Source of the DNA: Argopecten irradians
Lineage: Eukaryota > Mollusca > Bivalvia > Pectinida > Pectinidae
Length of the DNA stretch: 64,000 nt
Direction of reading: 5' to 3'
Assembly (NCBI RefSeq): GCF_041381155.1
Contig: NC_091134.1
Coordinates: forward strand, 41,809,338 to 41,873,337
This document shows positions 36,601-45,058 of the stretch, piece by piece. Below the pieces are notes generated by a model. It did no database searches. It was given only the letters and a program-made list of their open reading frames with translations, and had not been told where the DNA came from. The number at the start of each line of letters is the position of its first letter. The first letter of the stretch is position 1. Position numbers and translations under genes: made by a program.

Positions 36601-38147
36601 AATGTTTTACCTTTTCATTATCAAAATTGATAATATCAACCTAATTTTCAATCTGGATTTCCATATTCATATCATTGCTACCCAGGGATAGTTATCTGTC
36701 AGAAGCATTTTATGTCATCTGACGTCGTGCGCCATTTGCCGTGCGTAAACTTTTCATTCAAACGACTTCTTCTCAATAACCGAAAGGTCAGGGAGACTGA
36801 TATTTGGCCTGTAGCATGCTAGGATGAAGGGCTATCGAGTTTGTTCAAATGAATGACCTTGACCTTCATTCAAGGTCACAGGGATCAAAAGGGCTTAAAT
36901 CAATAAACGACTTCTACTTAAGACCCATAAGGCACAGGGTACTGATATTGGGCCTGCAGCATGCTGGGATGAAGGGCTACCATTAGTTTGTTCAAATAAA
37001 TGACTTTGACCTTCATTCAAGATTACAGGGATCAAAATGGCTTAAATCTTTAAATGACTTCTTGTGAATAACTAAGAGGCCTAAAGACCCGATATTGGGT
37101 CTGTGACATGCTTGGATGAAGGGATACCAAATTTGTTCAAATGAATAAACTCGATCTTTAATCAAAGTCACAGGGGTCAAATAGGCTAAAATCTTAAAAC
37201 GACTATGTTGTATTATGCTAATAATTAGATGACCGTTAAGGCCCATAGGCCTCTTGTTACTTTTGAAATTCATGATTACCCAGCCAACTGGGTCATAATT
37301 ATATCTGGGGCTCAACCATACACAGGGGCCATTTCGGAGTTTATTTTATAATTTAGTTAGTCGTTTCCTATAATGTGATTTTATCTCTTATTTAGACAGG
37401 TACATTTGTGATATTCTATGCCTCATATAATTTTATTATACTATTTTTCGTATAAATATCGAGGAAGTCAATTGTAATATAATCTACTGATAAAGAATTA
37501 CGCTTATATTTCGTATTATTTCAGGAAAATGTTATGATGAATAATTCAAAATATTATTCAAATTGATACTAAACCATTTCAACGTCAATATTTTGACCTT
37601 CGTGTCGACATAGTTCGTGTCTTTCCTGTCTGTCATAACTATAGATGAATGAGTAGAAACAAAGAAGGAATTAACTTATACCACCATCAATGCTCTTTAT
37701 AAACCAATACTTTAGGAATCATGTTGTTTTAGTTCCATTCGGTTTTAGATGATGTTTGCCATTAATATTGCCAGCGATTTACACATGAACGAGCTAGGTT
37801 GGTGGTTCTATTCTAATAACAAACAATTTACGCATTTTGAATATGTCATTTTATAATATCTAAATAAGGATTTTTTTCTTTTTGTGTGTTTCTTTTCTCC
37901 CTTCTTTCAATCCTTTTTATCTACAATGTTCCATTTGCCCTTAATTTGGTTTGAATTATGTCTATATTTTACCCATTTACAATGCGTTTAGGTAATGCAC
38001 TTGAAGAACAACATACATCCCCAGGAGGTTGAACTGAGTGGATTCGACAGGGCGATCGACAGGATCATGGTCAACATGGAGTGGGAGGAACAGAACTACC
38101 CATTCGTTGAGGAATGGCTGAAGACAAATGTGGGACATACCGCCTAG
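15339..38147 (+). CDS. M1 zinc aminopeptidase, aminopeptidase N type, 21 exons
   Basis: Type II membrane ectoenzyme removing N-terminal residues from peptides. Exons: 15339-15642, 22830-23340, 23691-23846, 24286-24403, 25048-25168, 26810-26964, 27283-27396, 27721-27855, 28522-28587, 28740-28805, 29368-29534, 29943-30034, 30463-30596, 30716-30771, 31282-31429, 31683-31756, 32974-33078, 34228-34392, 35429-35569, 36167-36248, 37992-38147. The chain gives 1021 codons, close to vertebrate aminopeptidase N (about 967). Visible parts: membrane segment (about residues 33-60), Thr-rich stalk, GAMEN (414-418), HELAH (450-454) with the third zinc ligand Glu473, and a transition-state Tyr near 536 (ITYSK). 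A complete C-terminal helical domain includes [22 protein letters not shown] and WIINRYL. Phases agree at every join. Twenty introns are expected to be GT-AG except intron 7, whose donor is GA. The family is certain; the exact orthologue is not. Confidence 0.93.
15643..17863 (+). other. Aminopeptidase intron 1, first part
   Basis: AT-rich intron sequence. A TA microsatellite lies at about 16507-16524. No other exon or clear element is supported. Confidence 0.6.
17864..18256. repeat. Array of about 18 short palindromes, ATTGTG-N6-CACAAT, at 21-bp pitch
   Basis: Each unit is 18 bp: ATTGTG, six central bases, CACAAT. Units are separated by three (sometimes four) variable bases (AAC, ACT, CTT, GTT, ATA, GAT, AAT). 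The centre is AGGCCA or AGGGAA, or the reverse complement of either. Early units are mostly in one orientation, and units after about 18130 are all inverted, around a turning point reading GTGAGGTTCCCTCAC. Because the pitch is a multiple of three, long open frames appear on both strands; they are by-products. The array lies inside aminopeptidase intron 1. Confidence 0.9.
18257..22829 (+). other. Aminopeptidase intron 1, second part
   Basis: AT-rich. A G-run lies at about 18992-19002 and a CA-type microsatellite at 22434-22462. No exon was recognised among the short open frames (18765-19058, 19578-19811, 20369-20581, 20893-21111). Confidence 0.55.
22830..23340 (+). CDS. Aminopeptidase exon 2: stalk and start of N-terminal beta domain
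   Basis: Begins with a Thr-rich linker, then [19 protein letters not shown], the usual start of the M1 N-terminal domain. The polypyrimidine tract before the acceptor is weak, but the phase fits exon 1 and the donor AA|GTAAGT is strong. Confidence 0.85.
25289..26546. mobile_element. MITE-like element in intron 5 carrying a nested insertion
   Basis: Ends are TTTAAAGGACCACTACC (left) and GGTAGTGGATCTTTAAA (right), inverted copies apart from one base. A shorter relative lies at 60735-61143, sharing interior words such as ACGCGGGTCGT, TGTTTCCCGC and GACGGCAA. The two copies align on both sides of 25380-26282, which is extra in this copy. Confidence 0.75.
25384..26278. mobile_element. Nested TTAA-target inverted-repeat element, 895 bp
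   Basis: TTAA flanks both sides (25380-25383 and 26279-26282). The related element at 60735-61143 has a single TTAA (60837-60840) at the matching place, which acts as an empty site. Terminal repeats of about 30 bp include ATAACTTTAG and a CACCGTTGAAA / TTTCAACGGT pair. A TTAA target is typical of the piggyBac superfamily, but no transposase is encoded here, so the assignment is tentative. Confidence 0.75.
26810..26964 (+). CDS. Aminopeptidase exon 6: GAMEN and HExxH motifs
   Basis: Encodes [20 protein letters not shown], including the exopeptidase signature GAMEN, and ends at HELAHM, which supplies two zinc-binding His and the catalytic Glu. The acceptor is TTTACAAAG|AT and the donor is ATG|GTGAGC. 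Confidence 0.92.
27283..27396 (+). CDS. Aminopeptidase exon 7: third zinc ligand, followed by a GA donor
   Basis: Encodes [20 protein letters not shown], with the Glu of NEGF placed 18 residues after HELAH. Homology and phase require the exon to end at TGG AAA ATG (27396) and join ATG GAT CTG at 27721. The next bases are GAAAGTATTC rather than GTAAGTATTC. Using the GT at 27417 instead leads to a stop within a few codons, and the GT at 27401 shifts the frame. Confidence 0.8.
27721..27855 (+). CDS. Aminopeptidase exon 8: catalytic tyrosine
   Basis: 45 codons in phase 0, from [14 protein letters not shown] to LFDSITYSK. The Tyr matches the transition-state tyrosine of the M1 family (SYSKG in relatives; the G starts exon 9). 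Acceptor GACAG, donor GTAGGT. Confidence 0.88.
28018..28120. repeat. Short dispersed repeat shared with 45672-45775
   Basis: Both places share, in order, GGTAGGTAT, TTGTGAC(G/A)TCAT, a TTTGC..G block, ATAACGTCAT and CACAAA. It lies in aminopeptidase intron 8. The nature of the repeat is unknown. Confidence 0.5.
29368..29534 (+). CDS. Aminopeptidase exon 11, donor within a tandem repeat
   Basis: Encodes [20 protein letters not shown] and the start of the C-terminal beta domain. It ends GAA GG|GTATGT at 29534. The donor lies in the first unit of a 27-bp tandem repeat, so later units could act as alternative donors. Confidence 0.85.
29518..29622 (+). repeat. 27-bp tandem repeat, about 3.8 units, spanning a splice donor
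   Basis: Units start at 29518, 29545 and 29572, with a diverged fourth at 29599. Each contains AACAGATTCAGAAG followed by GGTATGT (units 1 and 3), GGTATTT (unit 2) or TGTATGT (unit 4). Confidence 0.9.
31757..32973 (+). other. Aminopeptidase intron 16
   Basis: AT-rich intron with no supported exon. It contains a short GATA-type run at about 32086-32108. Confidence 0.6.
33359..33580. repeat. Truncated copy of the 7316-7743 MITE family, in intron 17
   Basis: Starts AAAGTCACACTATACGTAAC, matching the terminal repeat of the 7.3 kb element. It runs through AACTCCGATATTGTTAGTATT and TTGCCGAACGG before similarity ends. Confidence 0.65.
34771..35129. mobile_element. MITE, GCTCCACCGCTGAC family, copy 2, in intron 18
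   Basis: Ends are GATGCTCCACAGCCGAC and GTCAGCGGTGGAGC. It matches the reverse complement of 12529-12877, including the ATGCAATTAATTATTTTTCA segment. 359 bp, non-coding. Confidence 0.7.
35429..35569 (+). CDS. Aminopeptidase exon 19
   Basis: Starts after TTGCAG and encodes (R)[15 protein letters not shown] and [16 protein letters not shown], matching the usual M1 C-terminal pattern. A later AG at 35450 would drop the YLEYSL residues. An overlapping longer open frame in another phase is chance. Confidence 0.85.
36733..37262 (+). repeat. Dispersed bivalve-type repeat with about three internal units of about 145 bp, in intron 20
   Basis: Units share GCATGCT.GGATGAAGGG, TTTGTTCAAAT.AATGAC and CACAGGGATCAAAA. 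The repeat ends AGATGACCGTTAAGGCCCAT then AGGCCTCTTGTTA. A partial copy lies at 1-311. Non-coding. Confidence 0.7.
37992..38147 (+). CDS. Aminopeptidase last exon and stop
   Basis: Encodes [20 protein letters not shown] to [14 protein letters not shown] and stops with TAG at 38145-38147. The ending in WL followed by a few residues is normal for this family. An AATAAA at about 38427 is a possible polyadenylation signal. Confidence 0.9.
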   Translation, partial: VMHLKNNIHPQEVELSGFDRAIDRIMVNMEWEEQNYPFVEEWLKTNVGHTA

Positions 38148-39128
38148 ACTATCGGATAAATATGTTAAAACACTTTATTTCGGTGATATCTAGAGACCAA
38201 CTGATTATTTCGAAATGGAATTAACATTTTACTATCAATAGTTCTATTTCAGTGGCACCACAATTGATTGCCAAAGACGTTGTTTTCCTTAAATCAAGTA
38301 TATAGATTGTGTTTCCTGGAACGAAGTGCTGCTTAGTTGTACATACATCTGGAAACACAACGTATTTATAAAAAAACATATCTTAATTCATCAAACGGTA
38401 TACTTAGTATTATTCCATTCTTACAAATAAATATGTCTGCATATATTGCACAAAAACTCATTTTCGCGTCCACATCATTTAAAAAATTGTCCATATGAAT
38501 AAATGCATTGCATATCCAAGGGCTTATCTCTAAACTGGTTGATCAGAAACCATAAATATTTTGATTACGATTCATATAGACCTAAACGTCAGACATTTTC
38601 TTCTTTCGATTATTCGTCATTAAAATGTGTAATCAACTTCTTGCCATTAAATCGAGTATCATAATTCAGAAGTATTGTCTTTAATTATATGCTGTGTCGA
38701 ATCATCAAAACTGCATCGGGGATATTTGTATATCATCATACAAGATGATATCTTCCATCAATGACAGTACATGAACAATATATGAACAAAATTAATATAT
38801 ATATATATATATACTTACTGTACACACAGATGATATTGAAATGTGACTAGGCAAGAACTATCATTTTATTTTATTCATTCTTTATTTTGTTCTGTTTAGG
38901 TTTCAGTGAAATGCAGACTGATAGGATATCCCCCTTGAGGGTAGGAAAGAAAATTCTCCCATACTTGACAGGGTTATCCCGGGGTTGCCAGGGAAAAGAT
39001 AACTCTGTCTTTTACCGGGGTAGGGAAAAGACAGCTTACACGCGCTAGACATGTACAGTGACGTCATCAATACATGCGGCGACCATTTTTACGCACAACG
39101 ATGTTCTTCACCATTTCTCGTTAAAGCA
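38148..39128. other. Aminopeptidase 3' region and intergenic DNA
   Basis: Probable 3' untranslated sequence to about 38450. A TA microsatellite lies at 38796-38812. The segment 38925-39060 is relatively GC-rich but has no supported exon. Confidence 0.5.
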
Positions 39129-39359
39129 GGGAGAAAATGAATCAAAAATGTGGCTGTAGGTGGACAGGGATATCTCAACCCTCGTGAAAGTTTTTGACCA
39201 TCACCATTCGCCAAGCCTCGGGTTGACCAGTCAATAGAATGAAAGATTTGGCATTTCAACCCGGGGCATGCATATATGCCTACGGCCAAAATCTTTCACG
39301 AGGGTTGAAATATCCCTGTCCACTTGACAGACCCATATATGTTTGATTCTTTTTCTCCC
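39129..39359. mobile_element. Foldback element, about 230 bp
   Basis: The left arm (GGGAGAAAATGAATC..., GGACAGGGATATCTCAACCC, TCGTGAAAG) pairs with the right arm (CTTTCACGAGGGTTGAAATA, TCCCTGTCCAC..., GATTCTTTTTCTCCC). The loop is about 90 bp. Non-coding. Confidence 0.75.
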
Positions 39360-39821
39360 ATACTTATTTGAAAATATATGAAAATCCTGTTGCTTTCCAG
39401 CTTTTCCATCGCGTCATGATCACAGGAACGTCGAAATGGGACAAAATTGATGACTTCATCGTGGCTACGCCGCGGATCAATCTCTCCTAGGGTGCATTGC
39501 GGTCTCTACAATTTCACAAATTGCATTTGGGGACCGCTATGAACTCTGCCTCAACCCGAGGCTTTCATACGACATATTCGTAGTCGAATTCATCTTTACC
39601 TGGGAAATGTGTAGAAAAATAAACAGCGAGTGATGGAATCAATTATTTTTAGGATGTTAATCACTCACGTACATACATATATATGTATGTCTAAGCTGGA
39701 ATACAAATAATATACCAATAACTCTGGTTGCTAAAAATTTATTGAAACCGGATTTCGTGTAAAACGACGATAAGTTTGTTCCGTGGCCTAAATTATCTAT
39801 GTCTCTGTTTAAATGCATTCA

Positions 39822-41930
39822 ACGTTCATTCTCCACTAAATGTACAAATTCCATTATTAAGTGCCTCTATCAATACCGGGACTTAAAAACCATGTTTGTA
39901 TATCATGTTTGTTTCACACGTAAAATATATTGATTGATCTTCGAAAATAATCAAGTGTTGTTCCTCTGACCAATTAAGGTTTTTCTCATCATCACATTAA
40001 ATATGGCTCTCGTGACGAATTTCGACTGTCCTCTAAAGCTATAATGTATTTCATAAATCAACTGTGACTAAGGAAATGGGTAAATGTTACATTTTTTTTC
40101 TATCATATCATAGATATTAGCATACGCAATGAGAATAGACAAGTATTGACACACAAAATGCTTAGATTTTTTTTATATAACTCATTTTATCATTGTCACA
40201 AACTGTGCTGGCAGATACGTTACAAACAAATAAAATCATGTACACAATTAATGTATTATCAAATGTCCACGTTTTCTCCGTGATAATGAACTTTAATCTG
40301 TATACTAACTTTTACCTTTATGACAAGGACACATCCATTAACAATTAAATGGACAGGTGCGATCTAATCTTGAAAATATACATGTTACGCAACGACATCA
40401 ACAGATACGTTACTACTATGTACTTGATTACCTAAGATGCCACTATCCCACAGAGATAAATTCACATCACAGTTTGAAAAGTATAGAATACTTAGTGTTA
40501 CAATGTTTGTGGTTTGGTCGACAAGTCACACGGTGTCATTTAAATGATGAGAGGGGTTAGTGTCGGTCAGTACGTTACCGACAGATACGTTATGGAATAA
40601 TACCCATATCGACAGAAATTCTCACGCTTGTCATAAAACATTCGAAATTAGCTTAACCACGTGGCAAGTGTCCGAGAGTTTGTCAATAGTTTACAAGCGG
40701 GAAGATTCGTTGTGTTGCCAGTGTTGGGAAACTCGAAATAAGAAAAACCTTTACTTTCCTTTAGTATATACCTGTACATAATAATCACGTGATTTCTAAC
40801 ACTAGTTAGCTGTATTGATTAAGCTATTAGGTATATAATTAATTGTTAAATGTATAACTCACATATCAAAATAGTAACGTATCTGGTATAAAAGATCACG
40901 TATCTGTTTGATGAAAGATGTACCGTTTACTCTAATATTTAGTGTAAAACTAATAAAAATACTGTTACATCGACTAATTCAAATAAATTTTATAGCCAGA
41001 TATTGTTAGAATGTTTGTTATACTAATGATACGGTAATGTGATATATAAACATGAAATAACGTATCTGTTTATTTGGTAACGTATACGTACCTGTCATAT
41101 TTGGTAACGGATCTGTACTTTTGTACGTAAACCTTAATTTGAGTGAACTTGGTTTCATTTGTAGCAATTTGTTTCAGACTAGATATGGTCAGAAAATGTA
41201 AGTTTAGGGTTGTTTGTGGCAATCAAGTATGACGGAGACTGATACGTTTCTCAGGTGAAGGAAGGCGAGGACAATGAGAATGAATTATTCCTTTGCTTCA
41301 TGTCAAAAAACATCAACAAAGGACAAGTGAGGTTTCGTTTGCCAATAATATCAGACGAACTGTGTTTATCATGAGTTATCACATCTACCTGTCAGTCGTG
41401 CGGGTCGTTTTTTCCCAATTAAATGACAAGAACGCTGAAACCATCCGCAGTCAATGGGAATCGGTGTAGACAGATACGTTACCAATATGGTAGAAACATA
41501 ATCATCTCTTCATCGACGCCGCTTTCAATAGTTTTGATCTATCGTTTGATCATTTGATGTTGTAGATTTGACTACAAGTTTTGAAGCAGATTCGTGTTAT
41601 TGAATTCGTTTATTCTCTAATACTTCATAAAGACATATACCAAGAGAACAGATACGTTATTCAGTTAAAGTGCATATTTTGTGGCATTTCTAATGACAAA
41701 CTTCAATTTAGTTCATTTTAAGAAAGTCACGTATCTGTTCTTTACCAAATGATGATGGTTGACTGTAACAATTATAACTTTTCTTTGAGTAAAGATAGGA
41801 GCCAGCCCTTTTGGATTTAAAAAGTAGAGATATTTGCCAAACAAATGACAATACATAAGAACTTTGTTTTCAATTTTCATATTTTATGTTTTCATTTCTG
41901 AAAACATGCAAATTAGTGGAGAATGAACGT
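39822..41930. mobile_element. 2.1 kb non-autonomous element with many ACAGATACGTTAC motifs
   Basis: Terminal inverted repeats of 18 bp: ACGTTCATTCTCCACTAA (39822) and TTAGTGGAGAATGAACGT (ending 41930). Between them the word CAGATACGTTA, or its reverse complement, recurs about ten times (near 40212, 40401, 40581, 40874, 40898, 41059, 41104, 41249, 41470, 41649, 41729) with small variations and in both orientations. No transposase was recognised. Confidence 0.75.
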
Positions 41931-42584
41931 CAAGTAGCTGGAACAAACTGCCTTCACACATCTGATGTAATCGTTCCATCTCGTCAGTCATTGATCATAT
42001 GCGGAGGTGTAACTTCTTTTTCAAATTTTCTAAAACACGACAGAAGGAAGTTATAAAATTGATGCTTATCGATTTTTTATTTTATTTTTACTTTTCAATA
42101 AGAACATTATTTAAAGTTTCACGTCTACATTTATAAACAAATTAGTATTCTCAAACGTCCAGAATAATCTAAATAATGTGATCATACGGACATTCCAATG
42201 CAATTTCTATTTCGTTTCACGAATATATATAGTCCGCTAAATCTGTCTATATTATTAAGCTTTTCTTTTTAATTAAAAAAATCAATAAATGGTTCAGAAT
42301 ATTGTATGTCGAACGCGCCCATTGGACCGGAAGTGTTAGTTGGAGGTATCGAACGCAGCTGTGGTAAATAATGCAATCTTTCAGGTAAAACCTGTAGCTG
42401 ACCTGTGTGTTGCACAGCAGGCCCTGCAGCCAGTGCATGTTAGAAGTGTTTTGTAACCGTCCATTTTGGTAAGCACATATTTGATGAATTGCTCTAAATC
42501 TCACCTAAGATGTATGTACATGTAATTAACTGAATGATCAAATAGACCTGTAGGCTGTTACGTCAGACCACAGAGCCTAACGTT
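41931..42584. other. Intergenic DNA, no gene seen
   Basis: At 42228-42270 there is a half-site, AGTCCGCTAAATCTGTCTAT, resembling one arm of the hairpin at 50867-50969. No exon is supported. Confidence 0.5.
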
Positions 42585-42725
42585 AACTCGATTTGCCCTC
42601 TTAGAACTACTTCCAGAATATATAGCGCTCGATTGTAGCTCTTCTAGGACTACTTCTGGAAGCTCTTCCGTCTATAGGCTGGAAGATCTTCTGAGAAGAT
42701 TTCTTAGAAGAGCGCAAATCGAGTT
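42585..42725. repeat. Foldback sequence, about 140 bp
   Basis: AACTCGATTTGCCCTCTTAG at the left pairs with CTAAGAAATCT... and AGAGCGCAAATCGAGTT at the right. Inner copies of CTTCTAG.ACTACTTC words also recur. Confidence 0.6.
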
Positions 42726-42796
42726 GAGCTCATGAGTTTGACGTTCTGTCCATTGTATTTTTATGTATACATTTATACAGTATATATCCACAGTGC

Positions 42797-43600
42797 CATG
42801 TATATAGTCTCTATATGGAAAAATTGCCAGAAATACATATAAATATATTTATCCTGCAACTGTCCCACATACTGACCGATAACTACTGCCGGATAAACTT
42901 GTGCTTTATCCGTCAATACGATATGCTTTATCCGTCAATACGATCACGTGAATTTGTTCCATATCTGACGGCACTTTTTCTAATTTGACTCAGAACTTGA
43001 ACCTTCCGATGAATGAAACGTCATTCAGTCCCGCTAAAACGTGACGTCACATTCACCGAAATGACGTCATTTTTACGATATCGAAAATCTCGTATGGCGG
43101 TGCCGTCTTTTTCTTGGCTCATGACAAAGGTATGTATTGTTAAGTAATTCTTTAATGGGTATTTATTGTTATTTGAGTATTTTCATTTTCTTTCAGTGAT
43201 ATATCACACTGAATAGAATTACGGTGACTGTTTGTGAATGCGCTTATTTATTTCCCACGGCAGTAAAAAGGAGTGCACTCTCATTCGGTTAAGTGAATGA
43301 ATCTTTACCTCCGCATCAAAGAATCGTCTCGCTTCGAGCGAAACAAAGTAAGGAACTGTCAATTTGCTTTCGTTTTGAATGCCATAATGGTTGCAGGATA
43401 AACAGAATACACGGTTAGTATCTTACAATACAAGGTTTATTTTGGTGCTCGACACGGAAAGCCGAGATGACTCGGCAAAGCCTCGTCATCTCGGCTTTCC
43501 TAAGTCTCGCACCAAAATAAACCTTGTATTGTAAGATACTAACCATGTATTCTCTATTTATATGTATTTCTGGCTATTTTTTTCATAGACACTATACATG
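42797..43600. mobile_element. MITE-like element containing a perfect inner hairpin
   Basis: The outer ends pair through CATGTATA and GCCAGAAATACATATAAATA (left, about 42797-42850) and their reverse complement (right, 43555-43600). Inside, 43385-43560 is a second inverted repeat whose arms include TAGTATCTTACAATACAAGG, TTTATTTTGGTGC and AAAGCCGAGATGAC. Two TGACGTCA words lie at about 43041 and 43062. Non-coding as far as seen. Confidence 0.7.
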
Positions 43601-43791
43601 ACCCTGTGTGCTACGTATACCCCTACTATATATGAACATTGTATTTTTCCAAAACCAGAAGCAGACGCCTGTGGTTGATGTTTGTAACATAGCTTTTGAT
43701 TGCAATATTGGCTGAGATATTGATGTAATGATTTCTTAGAAATAAGAGTGAAAATGAATTCTGGAGAGGTTATCTTGATTAGTAAATTGAA

Positions 43792-43981
43792 TTAAAGATC
43801 GATGCTCCACCGGGATGCAATTAATTATTTTTCATATTTTTAACTTGAATTAAAATTGGATTCTCAAGGTTTTCAATGGTGGTAATGGTGTAAAATAAAT
43901 AATTTTTGTAACTGAAGAAAAATACTAAATCGTCTACTCCTGGTGAAAAAATACCATTTGTCAGCAGTGGAGCATCTTTAA
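43792..43981. mobile_element. MITE, GCTCCACCGCTGAC family, copy 3, internally deleted
   Basis: 190 bp. Starts TTAAAGATCGATGCTCCACC, continues directly with GGATGCAATTAATTATTTTT and ends TTTGTCAGCAGTGGAGCATC. It lacks about 170 bp present in the 12.5 and 34.8 kb copies. Confidence 0.7.
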
Positions 43982-44246
43982 GGATTACAAATTGAATACA
44001 TTTTTTTATATATATATTTTATGAAGAATTAACACAAAAATCCTACTCTTGTCATAAATATAAATGACTTCAATAATTACACACTTATATATAATTACAA
44101 TGTACAGAAACTACACCAAAGATCTAAATCTCTGACTGCAAGCTATATAGTTCAGTTTCAATGTATTACCTATTGGCGGGCCTCGTTACCTTAATTTAGT
44201 CTATTTGATTAATTATTATTAAAATCTAACGATGACTTCAACATTT

Positions 44247-44845
44247 TTAGCTCGCCTATTCGAAGAATAGGGGGAGCTAATGTTGTCACCCCGGCGTCGG
44301 CGTCAGCGTTGGCATCCCATTTCTGATTTCACGTTAAAGTTTTTGAGCAAGTTTCTGTTTTATCAATTGTTTAAGCTTAAGTCATCATAAATGTTTATGA
44401 TTTTATTTTCCTAATGTGTATGGATGCTGAACGTGATAATACAACCAATTTGGGTCCCTTTAGGGGGTGATTGTTTAAGCTTAAGTCATCATGAATGTTT
44501 ATGATTTTATTTTCCTAATGTGTATGGATGCTGAACGTGATAATACAACCAATTTGGGTCCTTTAGGGGGTTTTTCAGTCTGTTAATTTGTCATATTTCC
44601 ATGTTAAAGTTTTTGAGCAAGTTTCTATTTTGTCAATTGTTTAAGCATAAGTCATCATAAATGTTTATGATTTTATTTTCCTAATGTGTATGGATGCTGA
44701 ACGTGATAATACAACCAATTTAGGGTCCTTTAGGAGTTTTTTGAGTCTGGTAATTTGTCATATTTCCATGTTTAAATAGTAAATACTTGAACATCAACTT
44801 CTTCTGAATAGGCGAGCTTTGCTGTTCTCCAACAGCTCTTGTTAT
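44247..44845. mobile_element. Inverted-repeat element with three tandem inner units
   Basis: Ends are TAGCTCGCCTATTCG (44248) and GAATAGGCGAGCTTTG (to about 44822), then ACAGCTCTTGTTA. Inside, a segment starting AAGTCATCATAAATGTTTAT and containing CTGAACGTGATAATACAACC occurs three times (about 44382, 44475, 44650). The ends look like a repeat common in bivalve genomes (from memory). Confidence 0.7.
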
Positions 44846-45058
44846 ATTCAGACATACTTCGTTCTTCATGTAATGACCATACATGCCATCAATATTGATA
44901 GTTTTTTGGTCATTGGGGTAGGGCTACCAGTACTGTATATATCTTTTCATTGATTTTTTAGGTGTACATGCCTTTGTCTGCATACAAAATATGTGATTAC
45001 CTGCTGAGGGGATTTGGTTGTGATTTCCTCTAGCTCCTTTTCTACAAGTCCATATAAA

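Noticed and set aside
43110-43140. A first coding exon ATGGCGGTGCCG... followed by a GTATGT donor
   Set aside because: It lies inside a MITE-like element and no matching downstream exon was found.
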